Translations under genes and position numbers: made by a program
Notes under the pieces: model-generated
Seen by the model: the letters and a program-made list of their open reading frames with translations, nothing else
What the model was told of the DNA's origin: nothing
The model's database searches: none
Part shown: in pieces, positions 18,232-27,652 of the stretch
How the letters are laid out: each line of letters opens with the position of its first letter
Numbering within the stretch: position 1 is the stretch's first letter
NCBI RefSeq assembly: GCF_004208635.1
Contig: NZ_CP035806.1
Coordinates: 1 to 64,000 of the forward strand
DNA: 64,000 bases
Source of the DNA: Leucobacter triazinivorans
GTDB taxonomy: Bacteria > Actinomycetota > Actinomycetes > Actinomycetales > Microbacteriaceae
Reading direction: 5' to 3'

Positions 18232-18711
18232 TTGGACCCGATCACTCTCGTCATGTTCGGCCTGATCGCCGTGCTGATCTTCTTCATGTTCCGCAACGGC
18301 AAGAAGCGCCAGGCGGCGATGCAGGAACTCCAGAACGGACTGCGCCCCGGAGCCGAGGTGATGCTGCAGTCGGGCATCTTCGGGACGATCGACTCGATCG
18401 ATGAGACCGACAACCGGGTGACGCTGCAGAGCGGCGGCACCACCCTCGTGGTGCATCGCAACGCCGTGTCGCAGATCGTCACTCCGAGCGCCGATCCCGA
18501 GACCGACGCGGCCGGCGGCGAGCTCGCGCCCGATGACGACCCGGCATTCGGCGAGCGCGTGTCGGGCGCCGGCTCCGAGGAGTCCGGCGCGACCGCCGAG
18601 ACCGCGTCGGGCGAGCCCGCGGACGCCGCGGACTCGGGCGCCGACGGGGGAGCGGCTTCCGAGCAGCCCCGCACCGACGGGCCGGAGGATCCCCAGGCGC
18701 CCAAGGCCTGA
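18232..18711 (+). CDS. yajC: Preprotein translocase subunit YajC
   Basis: A 159-residue accessory subunit of the Sec holotranslocon. One N-terminal transmembrane helix (about 4-19) is followed by the conserved cytosolic YajC block (RNGKKRQAAMQELQNGLRPG, then VMLQSGIFGTI). The C-terminal third (about 85-159) is a disordered acidic, Ala/Gly/Ser-rich tail, as often seen in actinobacteria. TTG start with GAAAGGA 5-6 bases before it. It forms an operon with secD and secF. Confidence 0.93.
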   Translation: MDPITLVMFGLIAVLIFFMFRNGKKRQAAMQELQNGLRPGAEVMLQSGIFGTIDSIDETDNRVTLQSGGTTLVVHRNAVSQIVTPSADPETDAAGGELAPDDDPAFGERVSGAGSEESGATAETASGEPADAADSGADGGAASEQPRTDGPEDPQAPKA

Positions 18712-18769
18712 CTCCGATCGCCGCGCCGCGGCGTCGCCTCACTCGTCCCTGTAGAGAAAGCAGTCAGTC

Positions 18770-20626
18770 TTGGCGTCCACACCCGCCGTGCGGAGGGCTC
18801 GTCGCTCCCTCGTATTCCTCCTGGTCATCATCGTCGGCCTCGTCGGGCTGATCACGCTCGGTGTGTTCCGCAGCGACGCCACCTGGACGCCGAAGCTCGC
18901 GCTGGACCTGCAGGGCGGCACGCAGATCCTGCTCGCAGCCGAGCAGACGGACGGCCAGGCCGTCAGCGGTGAGCAGCTGCAGCAGGCGGTATCGATCATC
19001 CGTCAGCGCGTCGATGCGGCCGGGGTCTCGGAGGCCGAGATCACCACGCAGGGCAATCAGAACATCTCGGTCTCGATCCCGGGTAAGGCCGATGAGGCCA
19101 CGCTGCAGCGCATCGAGGCGTCGGCGAAACTCGACTTCCGCCCGGTGCTCTCGATGGGCTTCGGGCTGAACGTCGAGGATCTCCAGGGGGAGGAGACCAC
19201 GGCCGAGGGCACCGACGCAACGGCTGAGGGAGCCGACGTCGCGGCTGACGGCACCGACGCAACGGCCGAGGGCACCGATGCACCAGCCGAGGGCACCGAC
19301 GCCGCTGCCGAGGGCGCCGACGCCGCTGGCGAAGGTGCCGACGCCGCGGATCAGGACCTGGGGCCGGTCGATCCCGATCCGCTGCCGGAGAGCGCGGGAG
19401 ACCTGGCCTGGATCACTCCGGCGCTGCAGCAGCAGTTCGACGACTTCACCTGCGACTCCGAGGCCGCGCTCGACACGCGCGATCAGCCCGCGGATCGTCC
19501 CCTCATCACCTGCGACGAGTCGGGGACCGCCAAGTATCTCCTGGGTCCGGTGGAGCTGAGCGGCGACGTGATCACCGACGCCGCAGCCCAGATGGGGACC
19601 ACGCAGACCGGCGCCACGACGGGCGAGTGGGTCGTGCAGATCACGATGAACCGCGAGGGCGCAGACACCTTCGGCAAGATCAGCACCCGCCTCTACGGAG
19701 CGCCGGAGCCCCAGAACCAGTTCGCGTTCGTGCTCGACGGCCGCGTGCTCTCGGCGCCGACCATGCAGGGGCAGATTCTCGACGGCCGTCCGTCGATCAG
19801 CGGCGGCTTCACCCAGGATTCGGCGAAGGCGCTCGCGGACCAGCTGAAGTTCGGCGCGCTGCCCATCGACTTCACGGTGCAGAGCCAGGAGGACATCTCG
19901 GCGACGCTCGGCACGAGCCAGCTCGGCGCAGGTCTCCTCGCAGGGCTCATCGGCCTGCTGCTGGTCGTCGTCTACTCGATGTTCCAGTACCGCGCGCTCG
20001 GCACGCTCACCATCGCGTCGCTGGCCATCGCCGGCGTGCTCACCTACCTGCTGCTCACCTTCTTCTCGTGGCGACAGGGATACCGGTTGTCGCTCGCCGG
20101 CGTCGCCGGCATCATCGTCGCCGTCGGCTTCACCGCCGACTCCTTCATCGTCTACTTCGAGCGCATCCGCGATGCCCTCCGCGACGGCTTCTCCATCGAG
20201 AGCGCCGTGGAGCACGGCTGGAAGCGGGCGTTCCGCACGGTGCTGGCGTCCGACAGCGTCAACCTGCTCGCCGCGGTGATCCTCTTCATCCTCGCGGTCG
20301 GCAACGTCAAGGGCTTCGCGTTCACGCTCGGCCTGACGACGCTCGTCGACGTGATCGTCGTCGCGCTGTTCACCCACCCGATGATGACGCTGCTGGCGCG
20401 CACGCGCTTCTATCGCGAGGGGCATCCCGCCTCGGGACTCGATCCGAAGCGTCTGGGAGCGGTCTACCGGGGACGCGCGCAGTTCAGAGAGCCCGTGCGC
20501 ACGGGCAAGAAGCACACGCGCAGTCAGCGGGAGGCCGAGCGCCGCCAGACGATCGCCGAGCGCAAGGCCGCCGCGTCCGCGCCCTCCGCCGAGTCCGTCG
20601 GTGCCACCACTGGGAAGGAGAGCTGA
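18770..20626 (+). CDS. secD: Protein translocase subunit SecD with low-complexity insert
   Basis: A 618-residue membrane component that uses the proton gradient to aid late steps of Sec export. An N-terminal helix (about 14-33), the periplasmic P1 region with LALDLQGGTQILL, and a C-terminal block of five helices (about 385-560; GFTADSFIVYFERIRD) are all recognisable. Residues 144-192 are seven heptapeptide repeats absent from typical SecD (see the repeat entry). The C-terminus is basic and Ala-rich. TTG start with GAGAAAG about 10 bases upstream. secF follows 1 base after the stop. Confidence 0.95.
   Translation: MASTPAVRRARRSLVFLLVIIVGLVGLITLGVFRSDATWTPKLALDLQGGTQILLAAEQTDGQAVSGEQLQQAVSIIRQRVDAAGVSEAEITTQGNQNISVSIPGKADEATLQRIEASAKLDFRPVLSMGFGLNVEDLQGEETTAEGTDATAEGADVAADGTDATAEGTDAPAEGTDAAAEGADAAGEGADAADQDLGPVDPDPLPESAGDLAWITPALQQQFDDFTCDSEAALDTRDQPADRPLITCDESGTAKYLLGPVELSGDVITDAAAQMGTTQTGATTGEWVVQITMNREGADTFGKISTRLYGAPEPQNQFAFVLDGRVLSAPTMQGQILDGRPSISGGFTQDSAKALADQLKFGALPIDFTVQSQEDISATLGTSQLGAGLLAGLIGLLLVVVYSMFQYRALGTLTIASLAIAGVLTYLLLTFFSWRQGYRLSLAGVAGIIVAVGFTADSFIVYFERIRDALRDGFSIESAVEHGWKRAFRTVLASDSVNLLAAVILFILAVGNVKGFAFTLGLTTLVDVIVVALFTHPMMTLLARTRFYREGHPASGLDPKRLGAVYRGRAQFREPVRTGKKHTRSQREAERRQTIAERKAAASAPSAESVGATTGKES
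19199..19345 (+). repeat. Seven 21-bp in-frame repeats inside secD
   Basis: Seven consecutive 21-bp units encode variants of TAEGTDA: TAEGTDA, TAEGADV, AADGTDA, TAEGTDA, PAEGTDA, AAEGADA, AGEGADA. The result is a 49-residue acidic, probably disordered stretch in the extracytoplasmic part. The number of units is likely to vary between strains. Confidence 0.85.
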
Positions 20627-20627
20627 G

Positions 20628-21671
20628 ATGGCTCGATCATTCGCCGAATTCGGCAACGCGCTCTACACCGGTGAGAAGTCGATCGACTTCGTCGGCCGCC
20701 GCAAGACCTGGTACGTCATCTCGATCGTGCTGATCGTGCTCTCCATCGCCGGTCCGCTGCTGCGCGGCGGCTTCACGTTCGGCATCGAGTTCACGGGCGG
20801 CAGCCAGTTCCAGGTGCACCTCTCCGACGGGCAGGATCGCGATCCGGCGATCGCTGAAGCAGCTGTCGCAGAGGTGCTCCCGTCGAGCGCACCGCGCGTC
20901 ACGGAACTCGGTCTGACCGACGTGCGCGTGCAGACCGAGGCGCTCGACGACGCGGAGAACCGCGCGGTCACCGATGCACTCGCCGAGGGGTACGGCGTCA
21001 CCGCCGACGAGGTGACCTACTCCTACATCGGTCCGGCGTGGGGGCAGGACATCACGAAGCAGGCGATCATCGCGCTCGTCGTGTTCATCCTGTTCGCCGC
21101 GCTGATCATGGCCATCTACTTCCGCACCTGGAAGATGTCGCTCGCGGCCATGATCGCCCTGTTCCACGACCTCGTGATCACGGCCGGTGTCTACGGCATC
21201 TCCGGCTTCGAGATCACCCCGGCCGCGATGATCGGCTTCCTGACGATCCTCGGGTACTCGCTCTACGACACCGTGGTGGTCTTCGACAAGATCCGCGAGA
21301 ACACCGCACCGGGTGAGCTCAACGATCGGCGCACCTTCTCGGAGTCGGTGAACCTGGGCGTGAACCAGACCCTCGTGCGGTCGATCAACACCTCGGTGGT
21401 CGCCCTGCTGCCCGTGGCATCGATCCTCTTCATCGGAGCGTTCGTACTCGGGGCCGGCACGCTTCGGGACATCTCGCTGGCGCTCTTCATCGGGATCCTC
21501 GTCGGAGCCTACTCGACGATCTTCATCGCCGCGCCCGCCTATGCGCACCTGCGCGAGGGAGAGGACGCGATCAAGCGGCGCGACGAGAAGGTGCTGCGCC
21601 TCCGCGCGAAGCAGGAGCACGAGCAGGCGGAGGAGCAGGAGCAGACGGAGAGCGAGTCGATGCGGGGCTGA
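20628..21671 (+). CDS. secF: Protein translocase subunit SecF
   Basis: A 347-residue partner of SecD. First helix at about 27-47, then the conserved FGIEFTGGSQFQV, a periplasmic domain, and five helices (about 140-310) with SLYDTVVVFDKIREN and the NTSVVALLPV motif. The C-terminal tail is rich in Glu/Gln. ATG 20628 lies 1 base after the secD stop, with GGAGAGC upstream, giving the normal N-terminus. The longer in-frame start at 20601 overlaps secD and is rejected. Confidence 0.96.
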   Translation: MARSFAEFGNALYTGEKSIDFVGRRKTWYVISIVLIVLSIAGPLLRGGFTFGIEFTGGSQFQVHLSDGQDRDPAIAEAAVAEVLPSSAPRVTELGLTDVRVQTEALDDAENRAVTDALAEGYGVTADEVTYSYIGPAWGQDITKQAIIALVVFILFAALIMAIYFRTWKMSLAAMIALFHDLVITAGVYGISGFEITPAAMIGFLTILGYSLYDTVVVFDKIRENTAPGELNDRRTFSESVNLGVNQTLVRSINTSVVALLPVASILFIGAFVLGAGTLRDISLALFIGILVGAYSTIFIAAPAYAHLREGEDAIKRRDEKVLRLRAKQEHEQAEEQEQTESESMRG

Positions 21672-21707
21672 TCGCACCCGACGCCTCGTGCCGGGCTCCC
21701 GGCCGCT

Positions 21708-21737
21708 TTGCTTTGCACCGCTCGCCGCGTGTACTGT
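21708..21737 (+). promoter_or_regulatory. Promoter of rel (TTGCTT - 18 bp - TACTGT)
   Basis: TTGCTT (21708-21713) and TACTGT (21732-21737) with an 18-bp spacer lie about 25-30 bases before the GTG start, and ggagga (21751-21756) provides a strong ribosome-binding site. Thus rel is transcribed separately from secDF. Confidence 0.55.
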
Positions 21738-21761
21738 TCAAACATTCGAGGGAGGACGCAG

Positions 21762-24011
21762 GTGGTAGCTAGCGACGTCACGCACGGCGGTACAGCGCTG
21801 CGACGCCTGGTGCCGCGCATCTTCTCCCGCGGCAGTTCGCCCGGGGCGGTCGATCAGCTCGTGCGCACGGTGCGCGGCAACTACCCCCGCGCCGATCTCT
21901 CGATCATCGAGCGGGCGTACACGGTCGCCGAGCGCGCGCATCGCGGTCAGAAGCGGCGCAGCGGCGAGCCGTACATCACGCATCCCATTGCCGTGGCCCA
22001 GATCCTCGCAGAGTTGGGGGTTGCACCCGTGGCAATCGCGGCCGCGCTGCTGCACGACACGGTCGAGGACACGGACTACGGGCTCGACCAGCTCACCGAC
22101 GATTTCGGCGACGAGATCGCCATGCTCGTCGACGGGGTCACGAAGCTCGACAAGGTGAAGTATGGCGACTCGGCGCAGGCCGAGACCGTGCGCAAGATGG
22201 TGGTCGCGATGTCGAAGGACATCCGCGTGCTCGTGATCAAGCTCGCCGACCGTCTGCACAACGCGCGCACCTGGGGGTTCGTCTCGAGCGACTCGGCGAA
22301 GCGCAAGGCCCAGGAGACCCTGGAGATCTACGCGCCCCTCGCGCACCGTCTGGGGATCCAGTCGATGAAGACCGAGCTCGAGGATCTCTCCTTCGCCGTC
22401 CTGAAGCCCAAGCTCTACGCCGAGATCCAGAATCTCGTGTCGCAGCGCAATCCCCAGCGCGACGAACTGGTGGGAGTGGTGATCAGTTCGATCGAGTCCG
22501 ACCTGCGCGAGGCGAAGATCCGCGGCGAGGTCACCGGGCGTCCCAAGGAACTCTACTCGATCTATCAGAAGATGATCGTGCGCGGGCGGGATTTCGACGA
22601 CATCTACGACCTCGTGGGCATCCGAGTGCTCGTGAATTCGATCCGCGACTGCTACGCGGTGCTCGGTGCGGTGCATGCGCGGTGGACCCCGATCCCGGGT
22701 CGATTCAAGGACTACATCGCCACGCCCAAGTTCAACCTCTACCAGTCGCTGCACACCACCGTCATCGGGCCCGATGGTCGCGCGGTCGAGATTCAGATCC
22801 GCACGGTCGAGATGCACCAGCGCGCCGAGTACGGCGTCGCCGCGCACTGGAAGTACAAGCAGCGGCAACCCGGTCAGCAGGACGGGCCGAGCTCCAACGA
22901 CATGGCGTGGCTCGCGCACATCTCCGACTGGCAGGCCGAGACGGAGGATCCGAGCGAGTTCCTCGACGCGCTCCGCTTCGAGATCGGCGCGAAGGAGGTC
23001 TACGTCTTCACGCCCAAGGGTCGGGTCATCGGACTCCCCGCGGGCGGTACCACCGTCGACTTCGCGTATGCGGTGCACACCGAGGTGGGGCACCGCACCA
23101 TGGGCGCCCGCGTGAACGGACGTCTCGTGCCGCTCGAGACCTCGCTGCAGAACGGCGACGTCGTCGAGGTGTTCACCTCGAAGGATCCGAACGCGGGGCC
23201 CAATCAGAACTGGCTGACGTTCGTCAAGAGCAAGCGCGCGCAGAACAAGATCCGCCAGTGGTTCACGAAGGAGCGCCGCGAGGAGGCAGCGGAGACCGGC
23301 AAGGTCGAGATCACCAAGGCGCTGCGCAAGCAGGGGCTGCCACTGCACCAGGCGATGAACTCGGCGGCACTGCAGCAGGTCGCCCTGCAACTGCGATACG
23401 CGGATGTGACCGCGCTGTACGCAGCCGTGGGTGAAGGGCATGTCTCGGCGCAGTCGGTGATCGAGAAAGTCACCGCGCTCGTCTTCGACGAGCAGACCTC
23501 GACGGAGCCGGCGCTCTCGACCCTGCCGATCATCGAGGCGCCGCGTGCCCGGAAGGCGGGCGGAGAGAGCGGTGTGGTGGTGACGGGCGCCTCGGACGTG
23601 CTCGCAAAGCTCGCGAAGTGCTGCACCCCTGTGCCGGGCGACGAGATCCTCGGTTTCGTGACGAAGGGGCAGGGCGTCTCGGTGCACCGTGTCGACTGCC
23701 ACAATTTCATGCAGTTGCGCACGCAGCAGGATCGTGTCGTCGAGGTCGAGTGGGCGCCGAGCGCCAAGAGCGTGTTCCTCGTGCAGATCCAGGTGGAGGC
23801 GCTCGACCGCTCCGGCCTGCTCTCCGATGTCACCCGCACCCTCTCCGAGCATCACGTGAACATCCTCTCTGCGTCGGTGAACACCTCCAGTTCGCGTTTG
23901 GCGATCAGCCGATTCGTGTTCGAGATGGCGAATGCCACGCATCTCGAGCACGTGCTCAATGCCGTGCGCCGCATCGACGGCGTCTACGACGTCTACCGCA
24001 TTCAGAGCTGA
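21762..24011 (+). CDS. rel: Bifunctional (p)ppGpp synthetase/hydrolase Rel
   Basis: A 749-residue stringent-response enzyme. Domains in order: HD hydrolase (about 40-190; LLHDTVEDTDYGL), synthetase (about 235-350; DIYDLVGIRVLV and YIATPKFNLYQSLHTTV), TGS (about 395-460; KEVYVFTPKGRVIGLPAG), helical and zinc-finger region (about 580-650; KLAKCCTPVPGD) and ACT (about 670-745). An intact HD motif indicates hydrolase as well as synthetase activity. GTG start 5 bases after GGAGGA. The frame extends upstream to 21708 but that includes the promoter. Confidence 0.96.
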   Translation: MVASDVTHGGTALRRLVPRIFSRGSSPGAVDQLVRTVRGNYPRADLSIIERAYTVAERAHRGQKRRSGEPYITHPIAVAQILAELGVAPVAIAAALLHDTVEDTDYGLDQLTDDFGDEIAMLVDGVTKLDKVKYGDSAQAETVRKMVVAMSKDIRVLVIKLADRLHNARTWGFVSSDSAKRKAQETLEIYAPLAHRLGIQSMKTELEDLSFAVLKPKLYAEIQNLVSQRNPQRDELVGVVISSIESDLREAKIRGEVTGRPKELYSIYQKMIVRGRDFDDIYDLVGIRVLVNSIRDCYAVLGAVHARWTPIPGRFKDYIATPKFNLYQSLHTTVIGPDGRAVEIQIRTVEMHQRAEYGVAAHWKYKQRQPGQQDGPSSNDMAWLAHISDWQAETEDPSEFLDALRFEIGAKEVYVFTPKGRVIGLPAGGTTVDFAYAVHTEVGHRTMGARVNGRLVPLETSLQNGDVVEVFTSKDPNAGPNQNWLTFVKSKRAQNKIRQWFTKERREEAAETGKVEITKALRKQGLPLHQAMNSAALQQVALQLRYADVTALYAAVGEGHVSAQSVIEKVTALVFDEQTSTEPALSTLPIIEAPRARKAGGESGVVVTGASDVLAKLAKCCTPVPGDEILGFVTKGQGVSVHRVDCHNFMQLRTQQDRVVEVEWAPSAKSVFLVQIQVEALDRSGLLSDVTRTLSEHHVNILSASVNTSSSRLAISRFVFEMANATHLEHVLNAVRRIDGVYDVYRIQS

Positions 24012-24034
24012 CCCGAGCCGCGAGACCAGCCGAG

Positions 24035-24628
24035 TCAGAGCTGCCTCAGCCGGGCGCGCGCCACCGCCCGGTAGTGGGGATGCTGCAGTTCGAGCCGGCG
24101 CTCGACGCCGGAGCGGCCGTCTGCGACGAGTCGCAGCAGCAGCCTGCAGGCGAGCCTGTGACGATGCCCGAACACGTGCGGCACCCGCAGCAGATCGTAG
24201 ATCGTCTGCTCGGGATCGGTGACGGCGAAGCCGTCCAGGGAGCGCAGTGCCCCTTCGGGGTAGGCGAACTGGTGGAGCTGATGATCGCGGCGCGCGCGCT
24301 GCGCAGGACGCCGCCGACCCGTGGTCGAGAGTTCGAGCATCGGGTCGGGACGCCGTGCGGCGCCCCAGATCCAGGCGGCGCTCATGCGGATGGCGATGCG
24401 GTCTGGAGTGAGCCAGGGGGCCAGCGCTGCCGCCCGCACCCGAGGCGTCTCGGGCCACCCGGCTGCGCGCACGCCGGGGCCGCAGCGCACGAGGCTGCCA
24501 CGCAGCAGTTCTGCCGAGCGCACGGCTTGCGGCCAGCGGTCGAATCGGGGAACCGGAGGAAGCGCCGACGGCGTATGCACGTGCGGACGGGCAGGCGGGC
24601 TCAGGGCGCGAGGAGAATGCTGGGGCAT
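24035..24628 (-). CDS. Hypothetical protein, AbiEi/DUF559-family N-terminal type
   Basis: A protein of about 197 residues resembling the front part of AbiEi-like/DUF559 proteins without the nuclease-like C-terminus. Blocks resembling the family are PDRIAIRMSAAWIWGA, HQLHQFAYPEGALRSLDGFAVTDPEQTIYDLLR and a basic C-terminus (AVARARLRQL). The function is unknown; some relatives are transcriptional repressors of type IV toxin-antitoxin systems, but no toxin gene is adjacent. The start is uncertain: ATG 24628 was chosen, while GTG 24664 adds 12 residues, and neither has a good ribosome-binding site. Convergent with rel, 23 bp apart. Confidence 0.65.
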   Translation of the reverse strand: MPQHSPRALSPPARPHVHTPSALPPVPRFDRWPQAVRSAELLRGSLVRCGPGVRAAGWPETPRVRAAALAPWLTPDRIAIRMSAAWIWGAARRPDPMLELSTTGRRRPAQRARRDHQLHQFAYPEGALRSLDGFAVTDPEQTIYDLLRVPHVFGHRHRLACRLLLRLVADGRSGVERRLELQHPHYRAVARARLRQL

Positions 24629-24725
24629 AGCTCCATCGTCGCCCGTCGCCGCTCGATGCGCCACCGCGGTCGGGCGGCCTGTGGAGAACCCCGCCCTGGG
24701 AGCGAAGCGCCGAGGCGACTCGGGA

Positions 24726-25961
24726 TCAGTCGCCGATCGCGGCGAGCCAGGACTGCTGCGCCGCGAGCTTCTCCTCCGCGTCTGCCTGGGCGCGCGTATC
24801 GCCCGCGTTGCGGGCCGTCTCGATCTGCGCCTCGAGCTCGGCGATCGACGCCTCGAGCTGCCCGCGCAAGCCCTCGCTGCGCGCCTTCGTCTCGGGGTTC
24901 GTCTTGCGCCAGTGCTCGTCCTCGAGGCGCTTCACATGGTCCTCGATCTTGCGCAGACGGCCCTCGACGTCGCGCAGCGCCTCGCGCGGGACGCGCCCGA
25001 TCTCGTCCCAACGCAGCTGCACCTCGGTGAGGCGCATGCGGGCTGCCGCGTGATCCTGCTGCTGCAGGATCGGCTCGGCCTGGTCGAGCAGCTGCTGCTT
25101 GGCCGTGAGATTGGCGGCGTACTCCTCATTGGTCTGCGCGACCTCGGCCGCCTTGGCCTCGTAGAGCACGTCGCCGGCGGCCTTGAACCGCGCCCAGAGC
25201 TGGTCGTCGAGCTTGCGGCTTGCGCGGCCGGCCGCCTTCCACTCGTCGAGCAGGCCGCGGTAGGCGGGAATGCCATCGATGCCCTTCGGGGCGAGCGCCT
25301 CGGCGGCGGAGATGATCCGCTCCTTGCGCTGCCGCACCTCCTTGTTGTTCGCGTCCATCTGCGCGAAGTGGGCGCGGCGCGCCGAGTCGAAGGTCTGGCG
25401 TGCCGAGCGGAAGCGTTTCCAGAGCGCGTCGGCCTGCGCCTTCGGGATCTGCGGGCCGCCGCGCTGCGCGGCCTGCCAATCGGCGAAGAGCTGCTCGAAA
25501 GCCTGGCTGGTGTCCTTCCAGCGGATCGACGTCTCCGGCTGCGCCGCGAGCCGCTCGGCCTCCGTCACGATCGCCTCGCGCTTCTCGAGGGCCTCCGTGC
25601 GCGCCGCCTCGCGCTCCGCCTGCTGCTTCTCGCTCAGCTCGGCGGTCCTGCCGGCGAGCTTGTCGACGCGCTCGCGCAGGGCGGCGATGTCGCCGACGGC
25701 CGCGGGCTCGACCAGTTGTGCGCGCAGCTTCGCCACCGTGTCGGCGGCGGAGGCGTCGGCGGTGCCGCGGGCGATGCGCGCCTCGAGCAGCGCGACCTGT
25801 CCCTCGAGGTCGGCGTACTTGCGCGTGAAGTAGGCCAGCGCTTCCTCGGGAGTGCCGTCGGGGAACGAGCCCACGACGCGTTCGCCCTCGCCCTCGCGCA
25901 CGTAGACGGTGCGGTCGTCGTCGACGCGCCCCCAGGTCGTTTCGTTGCTCGCTTCACTCAC
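24726..25961 (-). CDS. DUF349 domain-containing coiled-coil protein
   Basis: A 411-residue, highly charged, almost fully helical protein with repeated DUF349 units (e.g. WKAAGRASRKLDDQLWARFKAAGD and ALWKRFRSARQTFD), each of about 75 residues. DUF349 proteins are cytosolic and their role is not firmly known. The N-terminus was set at GTG 25961 (VSEASNETTWGRVDDDRTVYVREGEGERVVGSF in three blocks), preceded by AGGTGAG. The open frame continues upstream to 26381 into the divergent rarA promoter region and is not part of the gene. Confidence 0.85.
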   Translation of the reverse strand: MSEASNETTWGRVDDDRTVYVREGEGERVVGSFPDGTPEEALAYFTRKYADLEGQVALLEARIARGTADASAADTVAKLRAQLVEPAAVGDIAALRERVDKLAGRTAELSEKQQAEREAARTEALEKREAIVTEAERLAAQPETSIRWKDTSQAFEQLFADWQAAQRGGPQIPKAQADALWKRFRSARQTFDSARRAHFAQMDANNKEVRQRKERIISAAEALAPKGIDGIPAYRGLLDEWKAAGRASRKLDDQLWARFKAAGDVLYEAKAAEVAQTNEEYAANLTAKQQLLDQAEPILQQQDHAAARMRLTEVQLRWDEIGRVPREALRDVEGRLRKIEDHVKRLEDEHWRKTNPETKARSEGLRGQLEASIAELEAQIETARNAGDTRAQADAEEKLAAQQSWLAAIGD

Positions 25962-26067
25962 GGTTCTGCTCACCTGTCGTGTGTGGGTCGGCGCGCCGAC
26001 CGGTACGGGATAGACCCCTCCACTATGCCACAGCGCCCGCTCGCGCCGTGAGGTCGGAGGCCCTCGG

Positions 26068-26073
26068 TAGCAT
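26068..26073 (+). promoter_or_regulatory. -10 box TAGCAT, leaderless start of rarA
   Basis: TAGCAT ends 6 bases before the GTG at 26080; no ribosome-binding site is present, which fits leaderless initiation. Confidence 0.5.
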
Positions 26074-26079
26074 GGGCGT

Positions 26080-27411
26080 GTGGACTCGAGACCCGTACCG
26101 TCGCAGACCGCGCCCCTGGCGGTGCGCATGCGGCCGCGCACCCTCGACGAGGTGGTGGGGCAGCAGCATCTGCTGCGTCCCGGCTCCCCGCTGCGCACGC
26201 TCGCCTCGGGCGCCGACCACGGGGGAGGCGCGGTGTCGGTGATCCTCTGGGGGCCGCCCGGCACGGGCAAGACCACGCTCGCGCAGGCCATCGCGCACTC
26301 GAGCGGCCGCCGGTTCGTGGAGCTGTCGGCGATCACGGCGGGCATCAAGGACGTGCGCACGGTGATGGAGCGGGCGCTCAACGACCGCGATCTCTACGAC
26401 ATCGCGACGGTGCTCTTCCTCGACGAGATCCACCGCTTCACCAAGGCGCAGCAGGATGCGCTGCTGCCCGGTGTGGAGAACGGCTGGGTGACGCTCGTCG
26501 CCGCGACGACCGAGAATCCCTCGTTCTCCGTGATCAGTCCGCTCCTGTCCCGGTCGCTGCTGCTGACGCTGGAACCGTTGGAGGACGCGGATCTGCGCGC
26601 ACTGCTCGAGCGCGCCGTCTCCGATCCGCGCGGGCTCGGCGCCCAGGTGTCCGTCGACGACGAGGCGCTCGACGCGCTGGTGCAGCTCGCGTCGGGCGAC
26701 GCCCGCCGTGCGCTCACGGGTCTCGAAGCCGCCGCGGCATCCGCCCTCGCGATGGACGAGGCCGGGGGCGAGCCGCCGGTCGTCACCCCCGAGATCGTGT
26801 CGGCCTCGGTGGATCGCGCGCTGCTGCGGTACGACCGCAACGGGGACCAGCACTACGACGTGATCAGCGCATTCATCAAGTCGATGCGCGGATCGGATCC
26901 CGACGCCGCGATCCACTACCTGGCGCGCATGATCGAGGCGGGGGAGGATCCGCGATTCATCGCGCGCCGGCTCATGGTCCACGCGGCGGAGGACGTGGGG
27001 ATGGCGGATCCGCACGCGCTGCAGGTCGCGGTCGCCGCCGCGGAGGCGACCCAGCTCATCGGTCTCCCGGAGGCGCGGATCCCGCTCGCCGAGGCGACGA
27101 TCTACATCGCCACCGCGCCGAAGTCGAACGCGGTCATCAGCGCGATCGACGCGGCGATCGCCGATGTGAAGCGCGGCAACTTCGGGCTGGTGCCGAAGCA
27201 CCTGCGCGACGCGCACTATCCCGGAGCGAAGCGCATGGGGCACGGCAAGGGGTACCGCTACCCGCACAGCGACCCGAGGGGCGTCTCCCCGCAGCAGTAT
27301 CTGCCCGATGAGCTGCGCGACCGGGTGTACTACGAGCCCACGCAGCACGGCAACGAGCGGGAGGTCTCCGACCGTCTCGAGAAGATCCGCCGCATCACAC
27401 GCGGCGGCTGA
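26080..27411 (+). CDS. rarA: Replication-associated recombination protein RarA (MgsA)
   Basis: A 443-residue AAA+ ATPase acting at stalled replication forks. Walker [13 protein letters not shown], Walker [10 protein letters not shown], and the C-terminal tetramerisation domain with YHVISAF-like [25 protein letters not shown] and the final [18 protein letters not shown] are typical. It normally lies upstream of alaS in actinobacteria, as here. GTG start 6 bases after a TAGCAT box. Confidence 0.95.
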   Translation: MDSRPVPSQTAPLAVRMRPRTLDEVVGQQHLLRPGSPLRTLASGADHGGGAVSVILWGPPGTGKTTLAQAIAHSSGRRFVELSAITAGIKDVRTVMERALNDRDLYDIATVLFLDEIHRFTKAQQDALLPGVENGWVTLVAATTENPSFSVISPLLSRSLLLTLEPLEDADLRALLERAVSDPRGLGAQVSVDDEALDALVQLASGDARRALTGLEAAAASALAMDEAGGEPPVVTPEIVSASVDRALLRYDRNGDQHYDVISAFIKSMRGSDPDAAIHYLARMIEAGEDPRFIARRLMVHAAEDVGMADPHALQVAVAAAEATQLIGLPEARIPLAEATIYIATAPKSNAVISAIDAAIADVKRGNFGLVPKHLRDAHYPGAKRMGHGKGYRYPHSDPRGVSPQQYLPDELRDRVYYEPTQHGNEREVSDRLEKIRRITRGG

Positions 27412-27435
27412 GGCCCGCAGGCGGTGGTGATCTGG

Positions 27436-27652
27436 TAGACTGATCGCTGGCCAACATCGCTCCCGCTGCCGGCTGCACGCGGGAAGCGCATGGCAGGCGC
27501 CCTGTAGCCGGGTTTCTGCGATGGTCGTTCCCTCACCGAAGACGGTGTGCTGCGTCGCGTGCATGACTCGTTCATGCGGGCGCAGCGTGGCCGAGAGAAC
27601 ACGCGGTTCGCGAAGCATCGCGATCCGCACACAGAAACCCGAAAGGACCCAC
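27436..27652 (+). promoter_or_regulatory. rpsD promoter and about 200-base structured leader
   Basis: TAGACT (27436-27441) is followed by roughly 205 untranslated bases before the rpsD GTG. The leader can form a long imperfect hairpin: gctgcg/cgcagc (27549-27554 with 27581-27586) enclosing gcatga/tcatgc (27561-27566 with 27572-27577). A leader of this length before the gene for the RNA-binding primary ribosomal protein S4 suggests autoregulation; that is an inference. GAAAGGA (27641-27647) is the ribosome-binding site. Confidence 0.5.

Noticed and set aside
27521..27652. Longer N-terminus for ribosomal protein S4
   Set aside because: S4 normally begins close to the SRTRSQTR block, and a good ribosome-binding site precedes GTG 27653.
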